From: Blasia pusilla
Lineage: Eukaryota > Marchantiophyta > Marchantiopsida > Blasiales
Assembly (NCBI GenBank): GCA_050084515.1
Contig: CM114275.1
Span: 18,786,001 to 18,850,000 of the forward strand
DNA length: 64,000 nt
Direction: 5' to 3'
Positions 23,852-36,250 of this stretch are shown in pieces. Both the position numbers and the translations under genes were made by a program. Every line of letters starts with the position of its first letter. The first letter of the stretch is position 1. Under the pieces are notes generated by a model. It was not told the origin of the DNA, did not search any database, and saw nothing but the letters and a program-made list of their open reading frames with translations.

Positions 23852-23895
23852 CATGTGGCTAGAAAAGCACCGATCGGTGCTTTTCTAGCCACATG
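23852..23895. repeat. Perfect 44-bp palindrome without spacer
   Basis: Each half is 22 bp, centred between 23873 and 23874 on CGATCG. The right half is the exact reverse complement of the left half, which begins CATGTGGCTAGAAAAGCACC. There is no loop and no mismatch; the match ends at the next base on both sides. Confidence 0.97.
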
Positions 23896-24117
23896 CACTC
23901 CGCTTCTTCTGTGTTTCCTAGCGTCCTGTTCCTTCGACGATCGAGGGGCCTGGGCTCCATGTCGTGAGGTACGTACGGTATGGAGCCGTGGCCCGAAGAC
24001 CAGAACGCATAGAACGGACGCGCTCTCGGGCGTGAAAACTCGAACCGTGGAAGATACAACAATGAATCCTGAATGAAAGAAAATCCTCCCGAATGAAGTG
24101 GACAGCGATGACCGGCA

Positions 24118-24143
24118 GGAGAGAACCGGCGCCGGTTCTCTCC
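24118..24143. repeat. Perfect 26-bp palindrome without spacer
   Basis: Centred between 24130 and 24131 on CCGGCGCCGG, with halves GGAGAGAACCGGC and its exact complement. It lies 222 bp to the right of the 44-bp palindrome. Confidence 0.95.
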
Positions 24144-25560
24144 CGCCGTCTCACGGCGTCTTCCGGGTGGAGACTCGCCGTGGGGAGTACCGGCATACGC
24201 AAGGATTAATAAGTGAATTCCAACCCGTCCTCGTGCCGGGGAGGGAGTACGGTGCTGGAAGGTTTCTTGGGGGCGTTCATCCCCTCCCTCAGCTCGCCTT
24301 GGCTCCTGCAGCCCCCCCCCTTGTGCAGGTCATGATCACCCTGGCTCAGAAGCCATAGATGGTGTTGCGGTAGCCATGTGCATTGGTTTCACTCCTGCTC
24401 CAAGGCGTCCAGCGTGCTGCTGGTGAGTACACGATGGCGAGCCAGTCTACGTCCCCTGTCGCTCCAGTGCAGTAGCTTTATGAATCTCGATAAGCAAAAA
24501 AGGAAAGATATGTCCGCCCGAACACGACGAGAAGAAAAATGTAACGAGAAGAGGAGGAAAGCAAGCTGCGGCCGGACAGAGAGAGTACCGTGAGGTACCA
24601 CTCGGGCTCTAGCTAGGCTGTCAATCATAAAATGACTTCTCTGGGAGTCTGGGTGGCGAGCAGGGTTGCGGAGCGGCGCAGCCTGTAAGTCAAGCGTGAA
24701 TGATAGCAGACCCAGCACATGGCAGATGCCATGTAACGTACGGGGTTGGGTACATGCGGGGGAATAAGCAGTGAGTATCGGGCACGAAATTCATGGATCG
24801 CGTTCAGCCATCCGAGTGATTAAGATGCAATAATGACGAGAGCAGCCCTGCGAGCTCTGAAATCCGCGTTAATGATCACAACTTCTACTAGTTCACTACG
24901 AGAATGATTAGCGGTAATCATCACTTGCCGAGGTTATGCTGTACTTCGTGCCCCTCACCCGCAGGTGGCGACATCTATCACGAGGTACATTGCTGCATTC
25001 TGCACTACAGTACGAACTCGGAAGCATCTCTCTCTGAATCTCTGATTCTGCCTCGCCTACTGGAACTGTGGAAGAACGCTGCGTGTGGGAACGGTTCGTT
25101 CGTGAGCAGTCAGTACTGCCCCCAGCTCGTTTTTGGTAATCGGATTGCAAGCCCCAACATGACAAATTCCACAACGAACATCACGGGAGCCAACCGATTA
25201 GCGAGTGGGAGCTAGCTAGCTGGATGAGGTCTGCCAAACGGCACCTCCGTCGTCGTCGTAAAACCCGGCGATTACCTTCCACTTTGCTAGAGAAAAGGAA
25301 TTTAGAATACATCAACCCGCCCCTGCCGAGCTACATCCGGCGGTTACTTTTCGCCTTGTGATGATCTTTTGCGCTCCCCGCACCGGCAAGCCAAACGGGT
25401 TCATCAACATACCCCTATCCGAAACGAGGCTGCAAGCGCCTAGAGTTGCGTAGCCTCACACTCTCTGCCATTGGAACGCAATTCCGGAGTCAACCCGATC
25501 TGAGTCACTGGCGTCTGGACGAACTCAGCTGCGCCACGATATTCAAAGCGTTCAATGAGT

Positions 25561-27539
25561 AAGACTATGAATCTCCCTAGCTACTGATGGGCCCTTTAAG
25601 TCCCGGGCAATTAAAAATTGCTTAGAACATGGGATAACATATGAGGTTTCCAAAAGTTGACGCCCTTTTCAAAGCCGTCAATTAACTATCATATTTTCCT
25701 GAAAATTGATGACAAATCCTTCTGCGGGATAAGTTTGTCATTTCTTTACGGTACAATAAATAAATAAATAAATAAAAACCTGCCTAGGCTATTTCTCTGG
25801 TTAGATAGGCCTCAATGTTCATTTCATCTCGGGATAAGGTATGACGTAAATATAAAAAATCAATCCTGCATTTTGGTTAAAATTCATTTTAAATCTCCAT
25901 GATGTCCCTATTGCTATCTCTATTACTAGTAATGCAAGTTATTTTGGGAATTGATAATGATGTTTGTATTTATTCCACTAAATGTTTGCACTTGTCTAAT
26001 AACCCTTGATATTAATATTTTTTCCACTCGCTCCTATTAATCCATACAATAAAATTTTTATTTTTAATTTCTTTTTAATTTTATAAAATGATTTAATTTT
26101 ACTCCCGTGATCTAATTTTTCCCCATCAATATTAAAAAAACCAAAACCAGGTCCAAATATTGGTTATCCAAATAATTTACAAATTTCCTTCCCTTAGAAT
26201 TAGTTACGATAAGAAATTAGTGTGGAGTTTATGTCATACACGAATCATGAAAAGAGTCCAAAAAATTAGTAAAATCCACATGCAATGATATTCTCATATT
26301 CCAAGTTTTGTCTTTCTCACTAGTTTTCTTCCCCATTCTAAAGCTTTCCTCTCTCTCTCTCTCTCAATAAAAAACCAAGTTTCTTCCTTAACTTCTAGTA
26401 TCATTTTGCATATCTTCATGTCAAATATATTACGATGCACGGGTTTAAATGTCTAGTGTTAACTTAAATCTTAAAAATATTATGTGATGTTTTAAATCAA
26501 TTTTAAAGGATCTGATTGGTTGAGAAGGTCAATTATCAAGAGGATCGGAGTTTGAAAAATTAAAGGGAAATCTCCAATAATATTAAAGATTAACCTTTCA
26601 CATGGTACAAGGATTTGGGTTCTAACTTCTAATATCAACTACCTTGGGTTTCATAATATTAGGTGCTACTCTTCATATGAGCCTCAATTTGAGGTAATAC
26701 TTGATAGTGATGACGAAAATCTTACAAGGTCATTATATTATTATGTTTCATGGAGCTTATAGCAAGTGAAAATTTAAGTTTTGTTTTCCAAGCTAAGCCC
26801 CATTAAACATAAAGGAGTAAGAATTTAAGAGTTATTTAGAAACTAACCTTCTAGAAATGTAGATCTAAGCTTAGAAAGACCTGAAATAAAAATAAAGTTG
26901 AGAACCTAAGCAAACCTTATGGTACATGTAAGTTTCTAAGCTTTACTCTTTTTTAAAAGCTTCTAAAAAAATAGTCTATTTGTTACACCATGATGTTTTA
27001 AGAGCTCAGGAATGACCTTGAAAATTTTAACTTGAATGTACACTAACTCAAGAAAGATGAGTAGCTCAAGCTTTTCAAGATTACTATGACAAGATTACTA
27101 AGTACTAGCTTGACCATTTCAATTTTTTGCCTCATATGAATTATCATTATCCAAATTTGTTTTGTACCTATCCCAAAATCAATATATTGTACGAGTGTGT
27201 GTCTTGCTCATTACCTAGTGAGAGAAAAGTTACCCTCATGATGTCATAGTGGAGGTTATTTTTGGCATCGCTCTCGATAGTGACTTTCACATGGCATTGC
27301 AAGCGGAGAGATAATTTTCCCTTTGCAATTCCTTATCAAGAAATTTTTTTATGTAGGGAGATAACATAAATCTCACAAAATTGTAATTGAACTTACCATG
27401 GAGATATCTTGTTGCATATACTTTCCAAAGATAGAATGCTATAAATAATGATGGCGGTGAAGAAATATCATGAAGATTTTAGTCTAAGGTACTTAGGTTA
27501 GCAAAAACCTGGAAAGCAAGTCATCATCATCCTTGCACA
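25561..27539. other. AT-rich gene desert
   Basis: No gene recognised. An AATA tetranucleotide tract lies at about 25755-25778 and a short CT tract at 26350-26366. The rest is AT-rich with long A and T runs. Confidence 0.65.
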
Positions 27540-27840
27540 AAAATGGACATGGATAGAAAAGATTGGATATGTCCACATGCATGGATTTCTAGAAGTCATG
27601 CTCGTACTTAGAGCTCATGGTGAAAGGCAGAGCAAGGCAAGGTCGGTTGGAGCAAATCCGAGCAATAAGAGGGGACCGAGTGGAGTTGGGGGAGGAAGAG
27701 ACAGGAAAGTCTAGAACATGAAGGCAATGGAGGGGACGAGAAAGAAGGGGGAGGTCGGTTCTAGATGGACAAGTCCTTTCATAAAATTGATGTAAGTCCA
27801 CAGATATGGGCATGTCCCCAGCCGTTGTCCACATGCAAAT
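27540..27840 (+). repeat. Dispersed repeat, copy 2
   Basis: It shares ordered blocks with 5095-5300 in the same orientation: GTACTTAGAGCTCATGGTG (27604) matches TACTTATAGCTCATAGTG, and TGTAAGTCCACAGATATGGG (27790) matches ATAAGTCCACGGATATAGAC. The part before 27600 also resembles the GGACATGGAT stretch of the 264-bp tandem unit, so the family is longer than the tandem unit alone. Confidence 0.7.
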
Positions 27841-29150
27841 GATGCAACTTTATGGGTTACAAGATAGTGACATCTTGGATTTAGTGCTAACATAGAGCCT
27901 TGAAACTCTCTCAAGACATTTACAAGCCTAGACAAGATTCATGCAAGAGCCATGAGGTTTGGCTTGTGATCATAGGATACATTGGTCAATGGATAGCCCC
28001 ACAAAAAAAGGTTGAGCTTGTAGTCTAGTTCTAAGTTGTGGGGTAACGATTGGGAAACCTAGACCAATCAAATAAGGAGGAAAGCCTTAAGACTCGTTGT
28101 AGGAAAGACAAATAAAGCAAGATGGACCTTGAGATATTGGAGGAGATTGGTCAAGATTAGGGCACAATTCTACAAAGGGGAGTTGAGCTACAAAACATGG
28201 TAGACTCACTCGGCTCCATCGTGCCAACTTCACCTACTCAACCTCTGCCTTTCACAATTGGAGAATATTCATGAGTTCCCCTTAACATGGCATCTATTGT
28301 TCCACATGCGACATGTGTGATGCCTGTCTTTATGAAAATGCCCAATAACATATCTTCAACAAGAGGTGTTAAGTTTTCCTTACCATCATTTGAAATCTTT
28401 TTACTAATATGTTTCATTATTTTTCATTGTATATAGACAATTGGACTTTAGGCATGTTAGTGAGGATCCTAGCTATCCTTTAGTGGGAAGAATGGTTTTC
28501 ATTTTTCGACTTGGTAGCATGATACTTGACGAAAAAGACTTGGTTGAAGTTTTTTTTATTGATCCCATCACTTAGAAAAAGAAAAATTTGATGTTTTATC
28601 CCATTTTCATATTTCTCTGTTGATTTAATATACCTTTCTAGTATGCTATATTGCAAGACCACTCTTTTTTTCTACTACTCCAAATTGCATGGCAAGTACT
28701 AATAAGACCCTTCATAATTTGAAATCGTAAAATGATACATTCTTTTCTTACAGGCGAAAATTAATTCATTGTACGAATTAATTTCCATAGCTTTTAATTC
28801 TTTCTTCTCATGAAAAATGTTCACAATGTTCCTTGCTCCCAAAGTTGTATGGCTCTTGGGATTCGCACTTAAAAGCTGGGAACATTGAACTGAATACAAT
28901 TTCTCCAAGTTCATAATATTCGTGTTTTAAATGAGATGGTCTATTAATCTCCACGGGAAAATAGGGCCACTCATTGCCGGAGTTGGGAGACCCTTGAGAG
29001 TTGTGGCAACGGCGAATGACCTTTTGAAGAAACGGGTACCTACACACGACTCTCATTTTTGGAACGGCAATTTTTAGGGACGTCCGAAAGAAATTTTTAT
29101 ACTCTTTCGGATGATATCAATTTTTAAATTTTTATTTATAAGAAATTATT
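27841..29150. other. AT-rich stretch, nothing recognised
   Basis: Open frames are short and lack motifs. Composition begins to change towards GC-rich at about 28.95 kb. Confidence 0.55.
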
Positions 29151-32100
29151 ATTCTTCTTCAATAAATTCCACTCGTGTGTACTACACTGGAATTTCCTCC
29201 GTGCCCGTATTTGTTCCCCTTCGGGAGGAAATGAGTGGCCCTAATATCAACTCCCGAGTCTCCCAAAGACCCGGGGCCGCCAACCCATGGAAAACCCTGC
29301 ACGCTTGACATGCACTGAAATGAAATGAAATGAACGCCATGTTCCACCGGTTTCCAGATCATTGCGGACGATCCTCGGGAGTTCATTCGACTTCAAGAGT
29401 CCGTGATTCATCATATGCCCTCATTCTAGAAATACCCTCGCGTGCGTGAGAGACGAGCTTCAACGGTGCGCTCACTCGATTACTCGCTGTGTGCTGCACG
29501 GGAGAAAGATTTCACTAGACTAGACAAACAGCAAAACAAAAAGGGGTGTACACTGTTAGATGAGCATTCGGCGAATGCTCACTTTTTGTACATGTACTGC
29601 GCAGGACAGGGACGGGGTGGTATGGCACTGACATCGGGACTCGGGAGCCGATCGCACAGGTACGAGCCCAGCCCATGCAAAGGCGAGTTACAAAGATCGA
29701 TTTCTAAACGTCAGCGGCCTGCACGAGCAGTCCAGAAGAGCCAGGATGGAAGGCTGGCTGGCGATGACAATCGGAATACTATATTTCATAATCGAAAATG
29801 TACCACCACCGTCTCTTGACTTGGGTGGCATTCATTCGTTTCATCAGAAACGACGCGGTCAATCTCGGCATGCCGTTTCTTTTACTGTGTGGGACCGACC
29901 CCATAGCACACGGCAATGTTGAACCTCAGATTCATCGGGGGCATAAAAGTGGAGGAAGAGATGGTTGGAACATACTCACCGACCGAGCCAGATTCTCAGC
30001 CTCCTGTTCAGAGCGAGCGAACGTAGAGTTTCCTACGGCTGGCTCATTAGGGAGAGAACGAGAGTTGGCGATGAGCCAACGGTGGGTGCATCGGTCGGGG
30101 TACCGAGGAGCTCTGTGCAGGCGAGAGCATTCATTGCGAGGATCCATGACTTTGAAACCACGGGCAGTCGAGCGATTCGGACCGGACCACTGAGACGAGA
30201 CTGCTCCGGACTCCGGAGTCGAACCCTCGTATCGGACGGAGTCCATAATTCCCGGGAAATGGCAGTGATGGAGCGGGTCACGTTAGGGTTTCGCATCTGG
30301 ATATGCCTCGCATATCATTGATGGCGGTGGGGGAAGGGACGCGCAGGAGAGAATCGAGAGGAGCTTCGCTCATGGACGAGCGACGGCGAGCTTCGAAGCA
30401 AGGAGAGCGGAGAAGCCGCGAGAAAGTCGCGTACATAATGGGGCCGCCAGGTGGAGAGAGCACATGCGTTGCATTCGAGTAAAATTAACTCTGCGTGCCG
30501 TTTGACCACGCCGCTGACGAAACGCGAGTGTCCGCCAGCGGCAAATCAGGAGTTGGATCAGCAGCGGCTCCGGATCATCAACATATGTGCGTTCGTTCGC
30601 TGTGGACTAATCAGAAAACTCGCGCACAGCATCGGCGAGAATGCCAAGCGCTCGAACGAATGAGTGAAGTCGCACGCGGTACAAGCGAAGGAAACGCCGA
30701 TAACTTGGGATGAGTGTGATCGGTGGACCCATCCGAAGTCGACCTCATTTATAAAGCGTTTTCTGGTTATCGGGACGGCCAATGCAGACAGAGGCATCAT
30801 CTTCCGTGGCCGGAGCTTGTCGCCATTACAGCCTGCTGCACGGCACTCGTTTCATCAGTCCTCTCACACCCCCCTCTCTGTAACGGGCATGCTCCGCCCA
30901 GTTCTATAACCTCGACATCTTTCCATTCTAGGACGAGCTGAATCAGCCGATTTAAGTCACATCGCGCACTGTGGTGGGACTACTGACGCAAGTCTGACTG
31001 CTGCGAGAAACGAGAAGTGTGGGCAGAACACGGAATATATCATCATAATAACACATGCAGGTCGAAATTACAGTGTCCTTCGCGTTTCGTAGGGCGATAA
31101 CGTGGACGGTACATCCGCTTATACCTTTTACTCACGCTCATCCGGCGGGAGAGTAAACTCGCGTTAATTCCATCGCTGGTCACTTCAAGATGGAGGTGCC
31201 AGTGGCGGACAGGCATTTCTGTCGGCTCAATCCTTTCCGCACTACGGCAATGAATGGCACATGAAGAATGTGATTCCTCCGTAGTAGCTCATTCCGATCG
31301 CCATGTTCACGTTCGTGCGAGATCGCTACAACATATTCTAGCCAATCATTCTCTATCACCGCAAGCGGACAAGATTAGACAGATGCTGGTACACTTCAGA
31401 GAAGGTTCAATCCAAAAAGATGACGCTCCTTTCCATCCACTTTTCAAGCTGAACCCGCGCCTGCTGACAACCTGAGTACGTGGTTTAGACCGTTGAAATC
31501 GAAGTTGTGTGAACGGAAGTATACTAAGCTTACCTTTCACAAAGAAACGTGGCGTGGCTCATTTTCGCGACATGCAGAAGAGCGCTGCCACTATCTAGAG
31601 TCTCGGGTTATCCCATACATTCCGCTTGTCAGGGGGGACAGTCACTCTCGAGTTCTACGAGACGAAGTCAATTTCATCTGCACGAAACGAAGGAACCTAC
31701 TGAACGATTCAATAACTCGCCCCCCGCCCAGTCCAGGGAAACTAAAGAGGGAAAGAATGGAGGCGTGGTCGATCTCAATAGAGGAGCGTACGATAGATTA
31801 AAGCACGGGAGCCAACTTTGTAGAACTTGCACCTTTATTCCAAAGCGGCGTATATAACAGCCTAATCGCAAACAAACTCACTTCATTGCCGAAGTGACGA
31901 TTACACCTGCGTGAGGCACAAGAATACCATATGCCCGACAAGGCGGCATATGTAGACCGGTGACTACGTGAACTACAAGTACCTTCCAAAGCAGCATAGC
32001 ATAGAATGGCCGGTCTGCAGACAAGTCCCACCCCCACTATCGCGGGCAGAAACTCCGACTACAGCGCTGAGGCGCAAGAACACACTACTACGCCTGAAAG

Positions 32101-32719
32101 GTCGGCACAAGACGGCCGGTCTGCACACAAGCTTCACCCCATAGTTGGGGCGATGATACTACTGCACAAGGCACAAGAATTAGACATATGCCTAAATTGT
32201 GGCACTTCTTGGTGCAAAGATGAAAGAATCGACGCTCATCTTATTGAGCAAGCTGTACACTTCACTCACTCACGGGCAACTTCTGGGCTGGTCGTCAACG
32301 AGGAGATTTCCTAACTAAGCTCGTTGTGATTTGTACAAAAGTGCTTAAAAAGCGCACTGCAGATTTCTTCCTTCGCCGTCGACTCTGTATTATATGGTAG
32401 TAGAATGCTAAGAAGTTGCGGTTATTCCTCGACTGAGTTTCTGAGTCTCTTCTATCTCTTATGACGATACTCCTTAACTTGATTGCTAGTTCCCGAATCC
32501 TCTTTCGGATGCCTGATGACGGAGCGTTTTGAAAAACATAGCTCGCCGGCACCGTTAAAAACACTCAATGACATGGTTGGTGGGTTGCGAAGCAAAAAAA
32601 ACCATGCTGCCCCCCTTTTTGGTATCGATCGACATCTAGCTGCTATCCGCCACCTTCCCTCCAAAACTTCGTAATGAAGAAACTCAGGGAAAACACACGC
32701 CGTCTATCCACTCGATACT
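29151..32719. other. GC-moderate region downstream of the MYB gene
   Basis: No gene is recognised despite numerous open frames, which overlap on both strands (29442-29819 plus, 29798-30193 plus, 29932-30246 minus and others). A 21-bp perfect hairpin (10-bp arms, one-base spacer) is at 29571-29591. Near 31.91-32.20 kb a GAGGCACAAGAA-type motif recurs three times with GGCCGGTCTGCA repeated twice, suggesting an old diverged tandem array. The MYB 3' UTR and poly(A) site should lie within a few hundred bases of 32720, but no signal stands out. Confidence 0.45.
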
Positions 32720-34513
32720 TCATCGACTCTGCGAGAGTTGCCACGGCGGGTTATCCCACGACTGCGTCGCCCCAAATCTAGTCTGAGTGTAGTCTGAGAT
32801 CAATCCGCCGATGGCTGTATTCCCGGTACAACATCCGGACGGTGTGCTCCACGAACTCACTTTCGGGTAGCAATGCGTGGGATCTAACGACAAATGAGAA
32901 GGGAGCATAGACTCCCCGTACCGTTGAGGCGGCATAAAATGATGCTGAGGCTGTTGTTTGATTGTACGAATCGGTTGTTTGGAGGGCGTCCAACTGTTAA
33001 ATGTCGCCCAAAACGTGACCCCGTCCTTGACCCCTTCTAGTAACCTGTTGCTGTGATTCGATTCCTCGTGGACAGTCGGCAGCACGCAGTGCATCACATC
33101 CTCCATCACACCGTCGTCGACGAGCCGGAATCTCTCCAAACCTTCGACCCCACGACCAACTTCGGTCTGCCCGGTACCATTGTGCACCAGCAGTGAAGAC
33201 GAAGCCGCTGGAGCGTTCGTGACGGGAAGCAGCCCACTGTCGTCGGACTCCTGGATGCAGCAGCTCTGCTCGTCGCCGTAGCTTAAACACTCGTTGTAAG
33301 AACTCTCGGCGCACTGAATCGCCTGTGCGTGAGTACTCCTATCTGTACTAATTCCGCTACATGAAGAGGTCGGAGAATGGTGCGGTATGCAACTTCTTAA
33401 GCTGCTCTCTATCATCATCAAATGCTCTTCGACGCCATGACTGTGATCATGCGTCACCTCGTCGGCGGCTGCGGGTAACTCAGCTTTCACGACACCGACA
33501 CCCACACCGACTTGCATCGGCATACCCGGAAGTGCCTCGCGGATCATCGTAGGACACTCCATCGACGGGTGCAGATCGTAAGGAGAGGCCTTCAGAATAT
33601 GAGAGAGAAGCCCGCCGTCGCCTGCTGACGGCAAGCCATTCATGGTTTTGCAGGAGGGTAGAGTTAACACGTCTTCCAAGTTCTCACTCAGTGGCTCCTG
33701 CGGAGACGATGAAGGAGAATACCGGGCTTGCGCCTCCAGCTTCTTCTCGGAGAGTTTCTTCTTCAGACGAGTATTCCAATAATTCTTGATGTCATTATCA
33801 GTCCGTCCCGGTAATTGAGCAGCGATCAGGGACCACCTGCAAATGTGGTACGATTATGAGCATAAGTACGCTCAAAGAGAGAAGGGGGTGAGAACCACGA
33901 CTTCGAGACGTTCCGACTCGGATCATGGAAGCTTCGACGCGGTCAGGACGGAACATGTACCCAATTGCGGTGCGAGCAGAAAAGGCGGAAGATTTCACAA
34001 CTCTCACCTGCTCCCAATACTTGCATGCAGTTTGTAAATCATCTCTTCCTCGCCCTCGGTGAAGCTCCCGTGCTTGATATCGGGACGGAGGTAATTGATC
34101 CATCGGAGTCTGCAACTTTTCCCGCAGCGCTTCAGACCTGTACCACAATTACCGGAAAGGACGACCGCATCGCGGAAATTCAGAACCAAAACCAACGTCC
34201 GTAGCCGATCGCAGCACTAGGTATCTATTTCGCAAACACCGGCCGCGTGAGCACGGCCGACGAGGACCTGGGACTGCAATTTGGAACGGCAACAATACTT
34301 CCCTCGGCAATGCCGGAGGACTACAATCAGGGGACTACGGCTCGCATTCAGAATTGATGGAAGGAATCAGACGTTACCAGCTTTACTCGGCAAGGTGATC
34401 CAATTGCCACCCGTGCCGTTCTGTTCTATGAAGGCCTTAAGCTTCGTATCTTCGTCGGGCGACCAAGGACCCTTCTTCACATTGGCCTTATCACAGCAAG
34501 GAGCTCGTCCCAT
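32720..34513 (-). CDS. R2R3-MYB transcription factor, RAX/MYB36-like (subgroup 14 type)
   Basis: Three exons on the minus strand: 34513-34378, 34137-34008 and 33836-32720, encoding 460 residues. Both introns (240 and 171 bp) are GT-AG and sit at the two positions conserved in plant R2R3-MYBs, in G46 (phase 1) and R89 (phase 2); the middle exon has the usual 130 bp. The start is fixed by [10 protein letters not shown]2 spans about residues 14-62 with W17, W38 and W58; R3 spans 65-116 with F71 replacing the first tryptophan, then W90 and W109. [10 protein letters not shown] and [12 protein letters not shown] are typical of the RAX/MYB36 clade; the bHLH-binding signature is absent. G74 stands where the clade usually has an acidic residue. 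The tail is Ser-, His- and Gln-containing and lacks a known domain. The product should bind DNA in the nucleus; relatives control meristem and endodermal programmes in angiosperms, but the role here is unknown. Confidence 0.95.
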
Positions 34514-36250
34514 TCTACCCAATAGCTCCCTATCTCTGACCCAACCAGCACCTCTGGAAGAGTACTGTTCAGGGAAAAAGAACAGCAAGAAGAGGCGGCG
34601 ATTCTTAGAGTTGCGAAATAAGCAAGCTGTACGCAGGTGAGAAGCTTGCCAAATGCAAAGGCCAAGCAGAAAAATGTGCAAAAGAGGCGCCGTTGGATAT
34701 GAAGTTCAATGTAGAGAAGAGATCAGTGTCAATGCCCTCTGACAACAGTGTGCGTATATGTTTGTTGACAAGCAATGTAATGTATAATTCGATTACACTT
34801 CGCAGTCCAAAACCACGCCGTGAAAACACAGAGCATCAGTGCAGCCCAGGATCCCCAAGCATCTCTTTGCCCACCTTACCTTGACCAGTCCATCTCAAAC
34901 TCCTAACAGCGACAGTCCATCACAATCTCCTATCAGCGATGGCAAGCGCGTCCTTTCTTTCACTCAAACCGACCTGCAGACCCAAACTTTTACTTTCTTT
35001 CGGAGAAAGAATATGGGTAACGAAAGCTAGTGCCACTCAGGCAAGCGCGATGTTTGATAAAAGTACACCGTGCTTGCCTCTCTTTCTCTCTCCCTCTCTC
35101 TCTCTCTCTCCCTGATCTGATGTGATCTGACTCTACAGTTCTATCTATCTCTCGCTCGCTCCCTCTCCCTATTCCTCTATTCTCACACACACCTCTCCCT
35201 GAGCTCACGCACGACAGGCACGATAGTTTTAAAAAAGTACACCGTGCTGGGCACTCCCTGCTCTACTCCCAATGACCAGAGAACTAACAAATGCTGCTGC
35301 GTGATGGACAAAGAGATGGCTGGGAGCGAAGTGACGATATTCGACCTCAGGCTAACTGAAATACATCAGAGCGGATCCCGCAGGGCAATTGGCAGCCCAG
35401 GCAAGACACCGGTCCGAGCGGACCAAAGGCGTTGGCGGAAGAGATGATATCACGGTAAAGGTGGGGGGGAAACACCAAGAATCCCGCGGTAGTTCTTAAG
35501 CCAGAGCCCAAACGACGATGACCACGATCACTGCGCTCACAATCGGGCACGCTTCTCTCAGAGATCCAGCGACGTGGGGGGCGTTGTGAAGAGGAGGGAA
35601 GAAGAGGACTCAATGGACCCAAGTCGCCTTTTATTCTCGCTGCTCCCCTTCTGCGGCTCCTTCCGACTGCTCACTCCAGCGAATCCCCGATTCTTGCGCG
35701 CAGTGCTCTGCGCCCGCGGCCCCCACCACCGTTCATACTCTGCCACCTCCCCTCTTACCCCTGGATTTTTAAATAACGAGTCAGAAGCGATTGCACATCG
35801 CGATTGTGAAGCGCAACGGATTGCGTGAAACCAAAAGCGACGGCCTACTACTAATGCCCTCCTGCACTCTGGTGCCGTTCCGCTCCCACAAGCCACCGGC
35901 GTCCCGACCGATAATCCCACCGGCACCCCACTCGACCAAAGGCAGGGGGGAGAAAAAAAGGAACTCCATCCATCCACACGCGGTCACCGAGGATGGTTTC
36001 GGCCCCGTCACGACCCTTCCGCCATGTGGCAGACTTCGGCGTCCCACCACGTGACATGACCAGTCGCCGCGCCCCACGACTATCCCCTCCTCCTCCTCCT
36101 CTACCACCGTACATACATTACGAGTACTCCAGAGTCCAGCTCTCTCTCTCTCTCTCTCTTAGTTTGCCTATTCGCTATTTGCTTTAGACACGGTTCGCGA
36201 AATCCCTCTCGCGCCGGGGAATGTCTCCTCACCAGGCGCTACCCAACACT
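34514..36250 (-). promoter_or_regulatory. Upstream region of the MYB gene
   Basis: This GC-rich region should contain the 5' UTR and promoter. Visible structure includes a 27-bp direct repeat (34886-34912 and 34913-34939), CT/GA tracts at about 35080-35113 and 36139-36159, and a 16-bp exact direct repeat listed separately. No convincing TATA box in the right orientation was found, so the start of transcription is not placed. Open frames on both strands in this stretch overlap and lack motifs. Confidence 0.45.
35059..35248. repeat. Pair of 16-bp direct repeats upstream of MYB
   Basis: AAAAGTACACCGTGCT occurs at 35059-35074 and again at 35233-35248, 174 bp apart. Similarity extends weakly on both sides (GCACGATAGTTT versus GCGCGATGTTTG), which suggests a diverged duplicate of about 40 bp. 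The copies lie 550-730 bp upstream of the MYB start codon and could be paired regulatory sites or an old insertion scar. Confidence 0.8.

Larger units (their letters stand above)
23081..25560. other. GC-rich island with perfect palindromes, no recognised gene
   Basis: The composition is GC-rich with frequent CpG. Open frames exist on both strands throughout (for example 23071-23361 minus, 24098-24358 plus, 24389-24718 minus, 24904-25215 plus), but they overlap each other and none shows a domain or convincing exon borders. The two zero-spacer palindromes listed separately are the clearest structure. Confidence 0.5.

Noticed and set aside
29932-30296. Opposed open frames at 29.9-30.3 kb as genes
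   Set aside because: Three frames on both strands are open over the same GC-rich bases, so open length is not evidence of coding.
32778-33314. Additional minus-strand open frames overlapping the MYB last exon
   Set aside because: They are other-frame shadows of the MYB coding exon.
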